Below are positions 9,163-16,683 of a DNA stretch of 64,000 nt, one piece after another (positions within the stretch are counted from its first letter, which is position 1; every line of letters begins with the position of its first letter). The position numbers were made by a program, and so were the translations under genes. The stretch comes from a virus: IMG/VR virus record IMGVR_UViG_3300028416_000009, positions 1 to 64,000 of that record. One strand, written 5' to 3'. The notes under the pieces were generated by a model, which was not told the origin of the DNA, searched no databases, and saw nothing but the letters and a program-made list of their open reading frames with translations.

Positions 9163-10776
9163 ATGAAAAAAAAGATATACATCAAAGAATCAGGTTTACT
9201 TGATTTTATTACAGACACATTAGGTGATGCAATTCCACAATTAGCCGCTACGGTTGATGGACCTGATTTATTGGTTACGATTCCCGCATTGGCAAAAAAC
9301 ATTTTTGAACTAAAACGTAATAACAAAAAATTTGATGAGTACATATTGTCTAAACCTGAATTTGACGAAGAATCAATTAAAGAGTTATCAGAATATGAAG
9401 ATACATTTAAAAGGGATTTAATTGATGTCGTACAAAGAGTTATTGAATCGTTACCTGGTTCAGGTATTGGTTCCATTACTTCTTTTAGTGTCGGGTTTTT
9501 AGAGGATTTAATATTAGAAAAGTTTATAGAAAAGATGATTGATTTCAAAACTAATCATCTATCTAATATGCCGTCTATCCCATTATTAAATGATACAATA
9601 TCTGAAAGTCTTAATCATTTAGAAACTATTAATAAGTTACAGGAAGATTTTGAAGAATCGTCTAAAGAGTTATCTGAAGTCACAATATTAAATCCTGTTA
9701 AATCAACAAAGGTTACGGGTAAATTTAAAGAACTTAGAGGTGGTGGTACAAGAAAACACTGGGGAGTTGATTTGGCATTGCCGTCGGGTAGTAACATAAT
9801 ATCTCCTTTAGATGGTGTTATGATTAAGGACACTGGATATCATAATAATCATTGTGGTGGTACAATGAAGATTCAACATGGAGGTAAAATAACAACTCGT
9901 TATTGTCACGTTAAAAAGATAAACTTTTTAAAACTTGGTACTCCTGTCAAAAGAGGTCAGGTTATTGGTTTGTCAGGTGGGGGTAAAAATGACCCACATA
10001 GAGGTCGTTCTACAGGTGCTCACCTACATTTCGAAATGAAAAAGAATGGTAAGTTAGTGGACCCTATGAAATACATCAATAAAGATGAAGGTGTCGAATT
10101 TACCGAAGAAGATTGGGTAAATAGTGGTTTTGATAAAGACAATTTTTCAAGCCTTGTATGGTCAGATAATCAAACTACTGATGTTAAAGACGCAACTCCT
10201 GAAGAGTTAGCAAAATTTAGAAAAGTAATGAGTACCGTTTTTAAAGGTATTGCTAATGACTTAAAAGAAAGTTCTAATGAGTTACAGTTTCATTTAAGTA
10301 ACAACCTTTTAATTACTGAAAACATATTTAGACATGGTAGTCCGAAATACTTTAATCTAATTAACGAATCTCGTGAACTTTATAATAAAGGAGTTGGTGA
10401 ATGGTCTGAAGAAGAAATTGAATTATTAGAATCTGACTGTGGTAAGTTTTTCATATATGAGGGTGAGAGATTACCTTTTGATTTCCCTATGATAACTGAA
10501 TCAGAATATCAAGGTAAAGACGTTGATTTAAACAAACCTAAATCGGGAGGTTCTAAGAAGTGGTATGTTTATGTTAAAAACCCTAAAACGGGTAAAGTTA
10601 AAAAGATAAGTTACGGTTCTCCTGATATGTCAGCCAAATGGAATGACCCAGTAGCACGTAAATCATTCGCCGCTAGACATAGATGTGCTGAGAAGAAAGA
10701 CAAAACCAAAGCAGGTTATTGGGCTTGTAGAGCACACAAAGATTTCGGTAAGAACGTTTCAGGTAGATTCTGGTAA
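9163..10776 (+). CDS. Virion-associated M23 peptidase with C-terminal phage structural domain
   Basis: 537 residues from the ATG at 9163; an in-frame ATG at 9148 overlaps the previous gene. Residues about 180-310 form a peptidase M23 domain: zinc ligands in KHWGVD (His199, Asp203) and HLHFE (His287/289), with RYCH between. M23 enzymes cut peptidoglycan cross-bridges. The last 75 residues (KWYVYVKNPKTGKVKKISYG.., RKSFAARHRCAEK, GYWACR) match a small Cys/His domain recurrent in T4-like virion proteins. Probably a tail-borne cell wall hydrolase. KESGLL at the N-terminus fits the I-x-E processing site discussed in the findings. Confidence 0.85.
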   Translation: MKKKIYIKESGLLDFITDTLGDAIPQLAATVDGPDLLVTIPALAKNIFELKRNNKKFDEYILSKPEFDEESIKELSEYEDTFKRDLIDVVQRVIESLPGSGIGSITSFSVGFLEDLILEKFIEKMIDFKTNHLSNMPSIPLLNDTISESLNHLETINKLQEDFEESSKELSEVTILNPVKSTKVTGKFKELRGGGTRKHWGVDLALPSGSNIISPLDGVMIKDTGYHNNHCGGTMKIQHGGKITTRYCHVKKINFLKLGTPVKRGQVIGLSGGGKNDPHRGRSTGAHLHFEMKKNGKLVDPMKYINKDEGVEFTEEDWVNSGFDKDNFSSLVWSDNQTTDVKDATPEELAKFRKVMSTVFKGIANDLKESSNELQFHLSNNLLITENIFRHGSPKYFNLINESRELYNKGVGEWSEEEIELLESDCGKFFIYEGERLPFDFPMITESEYQGKDVDLNKPKSGGSKKWYVYVKNPKTGKVKKISYGSPDMSAKWNDPVARKSFAARHRCAEKKDKTKAGYWACRAHKDFGKNVSGRFW

Positions 10777-11042
10777 TGGTATACGAACAGGAAAATATTA
10801 GTAAATATAAATTCAAAAGGACATTTACTGAAGATGTAGATTCTGAAGAACTCGTATGGCATAGAGATTTAAACACCCGTGAGGTTTTTATAGAACAAAG
10901 TAATGGATGGATGTTACAAATGGATGAAGAACTACCTAAGGTCTTATTAGAAGGACGAACATATAAAATCCCTAAGATGGTATATCACAGAATATTTAAA
11001 GGTACTGGTGACCTTAAAATAACCATATCAGAAAAACAATAA
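10776..11042 (+). CDS. Small cupin-like phage protein
   Basis: 88 residues, coupled to the M23 gene by a one-base overlap. The pattern SEELVWHRD, then VFIEQSNGWMLQMDEELP, then YKIPKMVYHRI and GTGDLKI, recurs in small cupin-like proteins of T4-type cyano- and pelagiphages. A single His-Arg-Asp plus the late His suggests a cupin fold, but metal binding is uncertain. Last gene of this plus-strand operon, ahead of a terminator. Confidence 0.78.
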   Translation: MVYEQENISKYKFKRTFTEDVDSEELVWHRDLNTREVFIEQSNGWMLQMDEELPKVLLEGRTYKIPKMVYHRIFKGTGDLKITISEKQ

Positions 11043-11047
11043 TACAA

Positions 11048-11072
11048 AACGAGTTAATTCTCGTTTTTTTTT
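11048..11072 (+). terminator. Rho-independent terminator after the baseplate operon
   Basis: Stem AACGAG/CTCGTT with a TTAATT loop, followed by a run of T. It begins 5 bases after the stop of the cupin-like gene. Confidence 0.8.
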
Positions 11073-11166
11073 GTTCTTATACTTAATATAATCCATCTAT
11101 ATAGTTATTTCAAAAATCTTATCACGTTACATTTCTATTGTAAAGAAAATCCTTTTTTCTTAGCAT

Positions 11167-11193
11167 AAAAAAAGGGTCCCCGAAGGAACCCTT
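11167..11193 (-). terminator. Rho-independent terminator after the major capsid gene
   Basis: AAGGGT/ACCCTT stem with an inner CC/GG pair and CGAA loop, preceded on the plus strand by an A-run that becomes the U-tract of minus-strand transcripts. It lies about 30 bases beyond the capsid stop codon and faces the terminator at 11048. Confidence 0.8.
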
Positions 11194-11221
11194 AATTATA
11201 ATTGTTATCTTTAGATTAAGA

Positions 11222-12961
11222 TTATCTTAATTCAGAGATATCGAATGATTGTAGACCCGCTACTGAAATCACACCATAGAAACGGTTATTAACCATTTTC
11301 TTAGCGTATCTCGTCATAATACCCTTTATCGGAGTAAAGTTGAACGGGTTATACATTGTAGGTGTTAACTGTAATGGCACGTATGGTGCGTATACATAAC
11401 CTGTGTCTAATAAAGATGTACCTTTATGTCCCATTAAGATTTTTCCTGCTGGGAAGTAAGGGTCTCTATACACTTGGTATCTACCTGCTAATGTTCCTAC
11501 CTTTTCAATACCCATGTTGTATGAATCTTGTTCAGGTGATGCGTTAGATACGTGGAAGTATTCTAAATCATCAAATACTGCTGATACTTCAGAAGAAACA
11601 ACAATCCAGTTAGCTCCACCTCTTAAGGTAGATTTGTGGATTTGTGCTGAAACTTGGTTAATCTTAGTGATTAACGTTTGGTTCCAATCTTTCTGTGTGT
11701 AACCTGCGTATGCAGAAGTGTTGTTACCGTATTTCCACTCATTGTAGTCCCACTTTAATTGCCATGCTGCACCTTTTCTTAAGTCTCTTAAGATTTCTCT
11801 ATCGATTTCTGCTGCTACTTGCTCAGATAATAAAGCCGTTAATTCAGCTTCAGCATCGATGTTATGGAAAGCAGAAACGTCTTGTGCCAATTCTGGTGAC
11901 CAAGATGCTCTTAATTTTCTTTCCGTTACAGATACAGTTACTGACTCTAAGTCAAAAGAAACCTCACCGATAGCATCTTCAAATTCTAAATCAGAGTATT
12001 GTCTCCACTCTACTTTGAAATCTGTAATAGCTACTGATTGTGCTGACCATCCTGCTGCTGCGTCATATGTTTCAACATCAGCTTCTAAATGTATGATACC
12101 ATCAGCATCACATATTTGTTGGAATTGACCACCTGGTGTAGCTGCTGAATCCTTTGAAGTTAAACCTCCAACGATACCTTGACCATACTTCTGAGTTACT
12201 ACTCTAAAGTCTACTTCTTTATCGTTTAATTTAACTGTTAATGAAGCTAAGAATTCTTCTGAATCTACTTCTTGACCGTTTGGTCCGTGTAATTTACCAG
12301 CACCTGCATCTTGGAAACCTTTAAAGTTTAATTTTACTTTAGATACTGCTGAAGATAAATCATCAGTTGACGTTAAATCTCCTACTGAACCTGCAATTGG
12401 TGGATTTGCATTAGGGTCTGCTACTACGATTGCCGTACCTGCTACAGAACCTTGAATGAATTCACCTTTTGAGTAATCAAACATTCCTGAGTCAGTCGAA
12501 CCGTCTTCGTAGAATCTATCATATAAATTCTTTGAACCGTTTTCATATCCTGCCATTGATGAAGAGTTGTACTCATCAGTTCCTGGAAATCCGAATGGCT
12601 TATAGTGACTACCGTCATTTTTTCTGTCTTGTACCTTTGGTACGAAGAAGAATAATTTACCGATTGGTAAGTTCATAGCTTGTACCGATACGATATCGTT
12701 AGCTAATAATTTTGAGAATACTCTTCTTACGATTGGAAATACTACAGTTTCGAATGAACCTGCTGAATCCGTGTGAGCTGCCTCGTTAATTAAGTACGAT
12801 GCTTGGTTTTCAAATAACTGTGCAACGTTCTCTTTTTGGTGACCGTTAAGACCTTCTAAAAATCCTAATTTGTCCCATTTGTTAATTGTGTCTTCTTTGA
12901 TAACTTTTAGGTGTTTTAACCCGATGTTACCAACTAATCCTGATTCTAATAATGCTCCCAT
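11222..12961 (-). CDS. 23: Major capsid protein, T4 gp23-like
   Basis: 579 residues (T4 gp23 is 521). N-terminal TINKWDKLGFLEGL and VAQLFENQASYLINE mirror the gp23 propeptide. FPIVRRVFSKLLANDIVSVQ and MNLPIGKLF follow, as in gp23. C-terminal QDSYNMGIEKVGTLAGRYQV, YRDPYFP, YVPLQLTPTM and MTRYAK are family hallmarks. A prohead protease site is predicted at Glu60|Ala61 (LINE|A), equivalent to the LTE|A site of T4. Gene order 20-21-22-23 matches T4. The nearest upstream box is that of the scaffold gene, so the two may be cotranscribed. Confidence 0.96.
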   Translation of the reverse strand: MGALLESGLVGNIGLKHLKVIKEDTINKWDKLGFLEGLNGHQKENVAQLFENQASYLINEAAHTDSAGSFETVVFPIVRRVFSKLLANDIVSVQAMNLPIGKLFFFVPKVQDRKNDGSHYKPFGFPGTDEYNSSSMAGYENGSKNLYDRFYEDGSTDSGMFDYSKGEFIQGSVAGTAIVVADPNANPPIAGSVGDLTSTDDLSSAVSKVKLNFKGFQDAGAGKLHGPNGQEVDSEEFLASLTVKLNDKEVDFRVVTQKYGQGIVGGLTSKDSAATPGGQFQQICDADGIIHLEADVETYDAAAGWSAQSVAITDFKVEWRQYSDLEFEDAIGEVSFDLESVTVSVTERKLRASWSPELAQDVSAFHNIDAEAELTALLSEQVAAEIDREILRDLRKGAAWQLKWDYNEWKYGNNTSAYAGYTQKDWNQTLITKINQVSAQIHKSTLRGGANWIVVSSEVSAVFDDLEYFHVSNASPEQDSYNMGIEKVGTLAGRYQVYRDPYFPAGKILMGHKGTSLLDTGYVYAPYVPLQLTPTMYNPFNFTPIKGIMTRYAKKMVNNRFYGVISVAGLQSFDISELR

Positions 12962-12996
12962 TTTAATTTGGTTTTATATTAATTTTATTTATTTTA

Positions 12997-14262
12997 TTAT
13001 TTAACAATACCCATCATCTCTTTGATTCTTCTAATCTGTGGATTCTCATAAGTTTTAGACTCCACTAATTTTTCAGATGAACCTGATTTTGGTGATGATG
13101 AAATTTTGTTTACAACTGTTTCAGTTAACTTTGTATCTGAAGCAGTTAATTCATTTTTAATCGAATTGTATAACGACTTAGATTCTTTTAACGTTTCAAT
13201 ACCGTCAAATCTCTTTAAGATGTTTAATTTCTCCGATTTCGTAGTTGTGTGTTCCGTAAACAATCTCGTAGCGTATGCTAAGTTTGCGTTGAATACTCCA
13301 ACTTCGTTTAATTTGTCTCTGAATACCTTTAAGGCTTCAGTTAATTCGCCGTTCTTCGTTTTCAAAGTTTTAATATCTTCGCTTAAGTCAGCACGACCTG
13401 CTTTATATTTTTTACCTTGATTTGAAGGGACTCTTGCGTCAGCTGCGTGAGTTCTTGATGCCTCTTCCATATCAGCTTCAGGAGTTTCTTCTTCTTCCTC
13501 AGACTCGTCAGTGATTTCTTCAGTTTCAGTAACCTCTTCGGCAACTTCTTCGTCAGATACTTCTTCGTCTAATTCGATTTCATAAACTACTTCTTCATCA
13601 GACGACTCTTCGATAGGTTCCGTTGACTCCGATACTTCCTCTTCAGCAACTTCCTCTTCAGACGATTCGTCTTCAGATTCGTTAACTTCAATTCTGTATT
13701 CGTCGTCTCCGTCCTCTAAGTGAACAGTTCCGTCTTCTTCTTGTGATACGATGATACCGTCTTCTTCTCCCATGGATTTGAAGACTTTTAGAATCTCTTC
13801 GTCAGATGCGCCTGTCATATCAATAACCTCGTCCTCCTCATCATCAAGTGATGGTAATTCTAACGTTGGCATTTCAATGTCTCCGAATTCCGATTCCTCT
13901 TCTGACTCTTCTTTAGAATCGAAGTCTTCTAACTCCTCTGACTCATCGTCATCGTTGTCTTCGTCTTCGTCTTCTATTTCGTCGTCATCTGATTCTTCAG
14001 ATTCGTCTTCATCTTCAGACCCCTCAAATTGTTCGTCTAATTCAGTTTCTTCTACGTCTGTAGATTCTTCTGATAATTCTTCTGTAGGTTCCATCTCTAA
14101 CGATGCTTCTACGTCCTCTTGAGGTTCTTCCATAGATTCTCTTACTAGCTCATCAATTTCTTGCTTCATTGTAGATGCAAGTATTTCTTTTGCGTTGTTC
14201 TTAACCGCTTCCTCAAGTTGTGACACCTGAAGTAATGCTTCTTCTAAGATTGATTTAGCCAT
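12997..14262 (-). CDS. 22: Prohead core scaffold protein, gp22-like
   Basis: 421 residues, extremely acidic: residues about 45-270 are mainly Glu, Asp and Ser. Helical basic segments lie at the C-terminus. Position between the protease gene and the capsid gene is that of T4 gene 22. Scaffolds of this type are degraded by gp21 during head maturation. The last residues, RRIKEMMGIVK, resemble N-terminal segments of several presumed virion proteins in this window (RLRQIM at 62337-63032, NRIKSLI at 54482-56326), suggesting a shared core-docking signal. Sequence similarity to T4 gp22 itself is low; the call rests on synteny and composition. Confidence 0.82.
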   Translation of the reverse strand: MAKSILEEALLQVSQLEEAVKNNAKEILASTMKQEIDELVRESMEEPQEDVEASLEMEPTEELSEESTDVEETELDEQFEGSEDEDESEESDDDEIEDEDEDNDDDESEELEDFDSKEESEEESEFGDIEMPTLELPSLDDEEDEVIDMTGASDEEILKVFKSMGEEDGIIVSQEEDGTVHLEDGDDEYRIEVNESEDESSEEEVAEEEVSESTEPIEESSDEEVVYEIELDEEVSDEEVAEEVTETEEITDESEEEEETPEADMEEASRTHAADARVPSNQGKKYKAGRADLSEDIKTLKTKNGELTEALKVFRDKLNEVGVFNANLAYATRLFTEHTTTKSEKLNILKRFDGIETLKESKSLYNSIKNELTASDTKLTETVVNKISSSPKSGSSEKLVESKTYENPQIRRIKEMMGIVK

Positions 14263-14303
14263 TTTTTCTATGTTTTTTTAATGTATTTATTTTATTATAC
14301 TTA

Positions 14304-14311
14304 TATAAATA
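14304..14311 (-). promoter_or_regulatory. Putative late box TATTTATA (scaffold gene)
   Basis: Exact octamer in gene sense, 41 bases upstream of the scaffold start at 14262. The surrounding sequence is AT-rich with a T-run near the start codon. Confidence 0.5.
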
Positions 14312-14364
14312 TATTTGTAGTACGAAAAAAACATACTACAAACGAATAAATATTAAGTTTTTTT

Positions 14365-15054
14365 TTATTTTCCTAAGAATGAGTTTAATTTATTCATTAA
14401 GTTTAGTGTCTTATTATCAGTGATAGTAGGTTCTTTCTTATCTATAGACTCAGCATATTTCTCTCTATCCCCCTCGTCTTGGAATAGATATGCCCCTGGT
14501 GTAGATGGTGATGATACTAAATCAAAACAAACCATTTCGAAGTCATCTTGTACTTCATTATATTCTCCTGATTTCTTTAACGACCCAACACCTCTTGATG
14601 AGATACCTAATGTGACTCCGTGTAATAATAAATTCGCTGCGATATCACCCATACACGTAATCTGTCCTGTAGACCTAAATGCTTCAGATGTTAATAATTC
14701 AACTTTACCCATTAATATTTTACCGTCCCACCAACACTCAGTAATACGGTGTGATGTTCTCTCTAAATCGACTAAAGAAGTTTCAGGGTGATTTAATTCA
14801 CCTAACGCTCTTCCTTGTTCTATTAATGTTTTATAGTTGTCGGTTTCTCTCTTTAGGATTCTTTCACCGTAGATTCTACCGTTTTTGTTTGGGGTATCGT
14901 ATTTTTGAAGTACCGCATACAACACAAAGTTATCTTTATTCATCTCCTTCATCTCTCTGATAACTGATTTGTTTTCAGAAGGTTTTATATGACCAGCGTC
15001 ATATTCTATAAGGATACCTCTTGTGTTCGTATCGTTTTGGTTCAATATTTTCAT
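14365..15054 (-). CDS. 21: Prohead core protease, gp21-like
   Basis: 229 residues. The conserved region runs from YDTPNKNGRIYGERIL (about 52-67) through GRALGELNHPE (His89), TSHRITECWW, GKVELL and HGVTLGISSRGVGS (Ser152/Ser153), which is the phage T4-type serine prohead protease signature. It would cleave scaffold and capsid propeptides after [I/L]-x-E. Own putative late box 22 bases upstream. Located between the scaffold gene and an unknown 145-residue gene, in T4 order. Confidence 0.92.
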   Translation of the reverse strand: MKILNQNDTNTRGILIEYDAGHIKPSENKSVIREMKEMNKDNFVLYAVLQKYDTPNKNGRIYGERILKRETDNYKTLIEQGRALGELNHPETSLVDLERTSHRITECWWDGKILMGKVELLTSEAFRSTGQITCMGDIAANLLLHGVTLGISSRGVGSLKKSGEYNEVQDDFEMVCFDLVSSPSTPGAYLFQDEGDREKYAESIDKKEPTITDNKTLNLMNKLNSFLGK

Positions 15055-15076
15055 AATGTTACATATGTTTCTATAC

Positions 15077-15084
15077 TATAAATA
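15077..15084 (-). promoter_or_regulatory. Putative late box TATTTATA (prohead protease)
   Basis: Exact octamer in gene sense 22 bases before the protease ATG. It lies just past the terminator of the preceding minus-strand gene, as expected if the protease gene starts a new transcript. Confidence 0.55.
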
Positions 15085-15121
15085 TATTAATACAAAGAAA
15101 AATTTTATAAAGTTTGAGTAT

Positions 15122-15147
15122 AAAAAAAGAGAGGACTAACCTCTCTT
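15122..15147 (-). terminator. Rho-independent terminator overlapping a gene end
   Basis: Stem AAGAGAGG/CCTCTCTT around an ACTAA loop, with an A-run on the plus strand giving a U-tract in minus-strand RNA. The stop codon of the 145-residue gene (15136-15138) lies in the loop. Confidence 0.75.
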
Positions 15148-15573
15148 ACTTTTATAGTACGTAAAACTTGAATAGGGGATAACCGAATTATCGATTATAT
15201 TCTCTATTATGTGATTAACATCTGTTTTAAAATCTACGTCTCTAATCTCATAACTACCATTTGTAAACAGTGTTATCTCACAGTTCATAAAAGACTTCTT
15301 ACCTTTTTCTAATCCACTCGCCCTAATATCTAAATCAACAATAAACCTATCCTTTTTAAATTTATCTGTAATATTTAGAGTTTCTGTTAATTTACCTGAT
15401 ATCTTACGTTTTAAACCACCTATTACGGTATTCCAATTAGTTACGTTATTTGTTGGTTCAATCCAACAGGTTATTTTAGAGTATATTGATTTTAAGTTTT
15501 TTGAGTCTACAGTTCCGTACCCACATTTAAATTGTTCATTAACATTTAAATTTATGAATTTACCTGATTTCAT
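15136..15573 (-). CDS. Hypothetical protein inside the head gene block
   Basis: 145 residues, mixed alpha/beta, no membrane segment or catalytic motif. It lies between the prohead protease and the bS21 gene, roughly where T4 carries small core genes 67/68, but its sequence is neither short nor acidic as those are. It ends inside its own terminator. Upstream is a sigma70-like TGTCAA..ATTATA pair instead of the late octamer, so its timing may differ from its neighbours. Family not recognised. Confidence 0.7.
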   Translation of the reverse strand: MKSGKFINLNVNEQFKCGYGTVDSKNLKSIYSKITCWIEPTNNVTNWNTVIGGLKRKISGKLTETLNITDKFKKDRFIVDLDIRASGLEKGKKSFMNCEITLFTNGSYEIRDVDFKTDVNHIIENIIDNSVIPYSSFTYYKSKRG

Positions 15574-15612
15574 ATATTATCATAATCTTTTCTTTTTATT
15601 GTCCCTGATAAT

Positions 15613-15641
15613 ATTATAGTAAAAATAACCCTACATGTCAA
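15613..15641 (-). promoter_or_regulatory. Possible sigma70-type promoter
   Basis: In minus sense TTGACA, 18 bases, TATAAT: a perfect enterobacterial consensus about 40 bases upstream of the gene at 15573. Bacteroidota primary sigma normally prefers TTTG/TAnnTTTG, so this may be a chance match in AT-rich DNA. Confidence 0.25.
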
Positions 15642-15692
15642 AAAACTTACTTTTTTTTAGAAGTATTGTATAATACAAAGATATTCCGTATA

Positions 15693-15700
15693 TTTATAAT
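15693..15700 (+). promoter_or_regulatory. Putative late box TATTTATA (bS21 gene)
   Basis: Exact octamer in gene sense, 23 bases before the bS21 start at 15724. It puts a translation factor gene under the same signal as head genes. Confidence 0.5.
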
Positions 15701-15723
15701 AAATAAGAATTTAAATACAATCT

Positions 15724-15918
15724 ATGTTAATAATAAAATTAGGAAAAAATGAATCTATCGAAAGAGCCTTGAAGAGATATAAAAGGAAAGTTCGTAACGT
15801 TAAACAACAACAACAAATAAGAGAAAATAGATATCACGAAAAACCTTCGTCTATTAAAAGAAAACAAAAATCTAAGGCGGTATACCTACAAGCTAAAAGT
15901 GATAGAGAAGAACTTTAA
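15724..15918 (+). CDS. rpsU: Ribosomal protein bS21
   Basis: 64 residues. MLIIKL, ERALKRYKRKV, YHEKPSSIKRKQKSKAVYLQ is the bS21 layout, and the MLII start plus KPS..KR..KAxYxQ is the Bacteroidota version of the protein. bS21 sits on the small-subunit platform next to the 3' end of 16S rRNA. In Flavobacterium ribosomes it helps hide the anti-Shine-Dalgarno. A phage copy could replace the host protein on ribosomes and bias initiation to phage mRNA (inference). It is the only plus-strand gene in this block and its stop overlaps the convergent gene at 15915. Confidence 0.9.
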   Translation: MLIIKLGKNESIERALKRYKRKVRNVKQQQQIRENRYHEKPSSIKRKQKSKAVYLQAKSDREEL

Positions 15919-16640
15919 GATAAACTTTCTTTAAGTTGTTCTAATTTTACTAAAGATAATAAATCAGAACCACTCTCGTCTACTTTCTTTTCAACTTCTA
16001 AAACAATCTCTTTTAATTCAACATTAGACTTCAATTCATTAATTGACTCTCTAAGTTGTGTTTTTAATTCAGTAACTATATCATTAACTTCTGACGTATT
16101 CATGTCAGTATATTTCTTAAACTTTTCTTTCTCAGATTCAGTCATTACCGAAAATTTGTCATTAAATTTAGTTACCAATAAAGAAGATAATATTGATTGT
16201 GTTACAGGATTAGTAGACTCCTTAATCTCTTTAGGTTCGGTTAAAATACCAACTAAAGTATTCTTTGACTCGATACGTTCCACTAATGTTTCGTAACCGT
16301 GATTGTGAACTAAAATATCTAAATGTTTTGTAGTTTCATTCTCATTACATTTTACTTGACCAACCAACGTAGAAAGTTTCTTAACCCCTGAAACATAATC
16401 TTTAGTCATTAAAGATTTGATTTCATTTACTGCCTCAATGATAAACTCTGAAGCAATTTCTTTACTAGAAATGTGTCTGGTTTCGAAATCTGTATAAATG
16501 TTAAAAACCTTATTAAGAGATTTGTTTTCATTTAATACAGTCATTATTGTATTGAACGTTTTTTTAAACGTTTCTTTGTTTGTATATTCTTCGGCTAAGC
16601 GAGTATAAACCTGTTGTCTTAATTTTCCTAAAGCAATCAT
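15915..16640 (-). CDS. Hypothetical helical protein between portal and prohead protease
   Basis: 241 residues, nearly all predicted helix, with charged heptads over residues 160-240 and no membrane segment. The position downstream of the portal and upstream of the protease corresponds to T4 genes 67/68, which encode prohead core proteins, so a core role is plausible. An imperfect box GATATTTATTA lies about 17 bases before the start. The C-terminal LKESLS fits the proposed protease site pattern. No family recognised. Confidence 0.75.
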   Translation of the reverse strand: MIALGKLRQQVYTRLAEEYTNKETFKKTFNTIMTVLNENKSLNKVFNIYTDFETRHISSKEIASEFIIEAVNEIKSLMTKDYVSGVKKLSTLVGQVKCNENETTKHLDILVHNHGYETLVERIESKNTLVGILTEPKEIKESTNPVTQSILSSLLVTKFNDKFSVMTESEKEKFKKYTDMNTSEVNDIVTELKTQLRESINELKSNVELKEIVLEVEKKVDESGSDLLSLVKLEQLKESLS

Positions 16641-16683
16641 ATTACAATGTGTTTACTAATAAATATCTTAAAGTTTGTATTAA

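Noticed and set aside
13751-14122. Plus-strand Ser/Asp-rich ORF inside the scaffold gene
   Set aside because: Antisense of Glu/Asp/Ser-rich codons naturally lacks stops and yields serine-rich sequence; no own promoter or start context. The same holds for 24300-25016 opposite the 513-residue acidic protein.
15613-15641. Perfect sigma70 consensus TTGACA-N18-TATAAT as a main promoter
   Set aside because: The rest of the window uses Bacteroidota-type or late-type elements; a single match in very AT-rich DNA may be chance. Kept only as a low-confidence feature.
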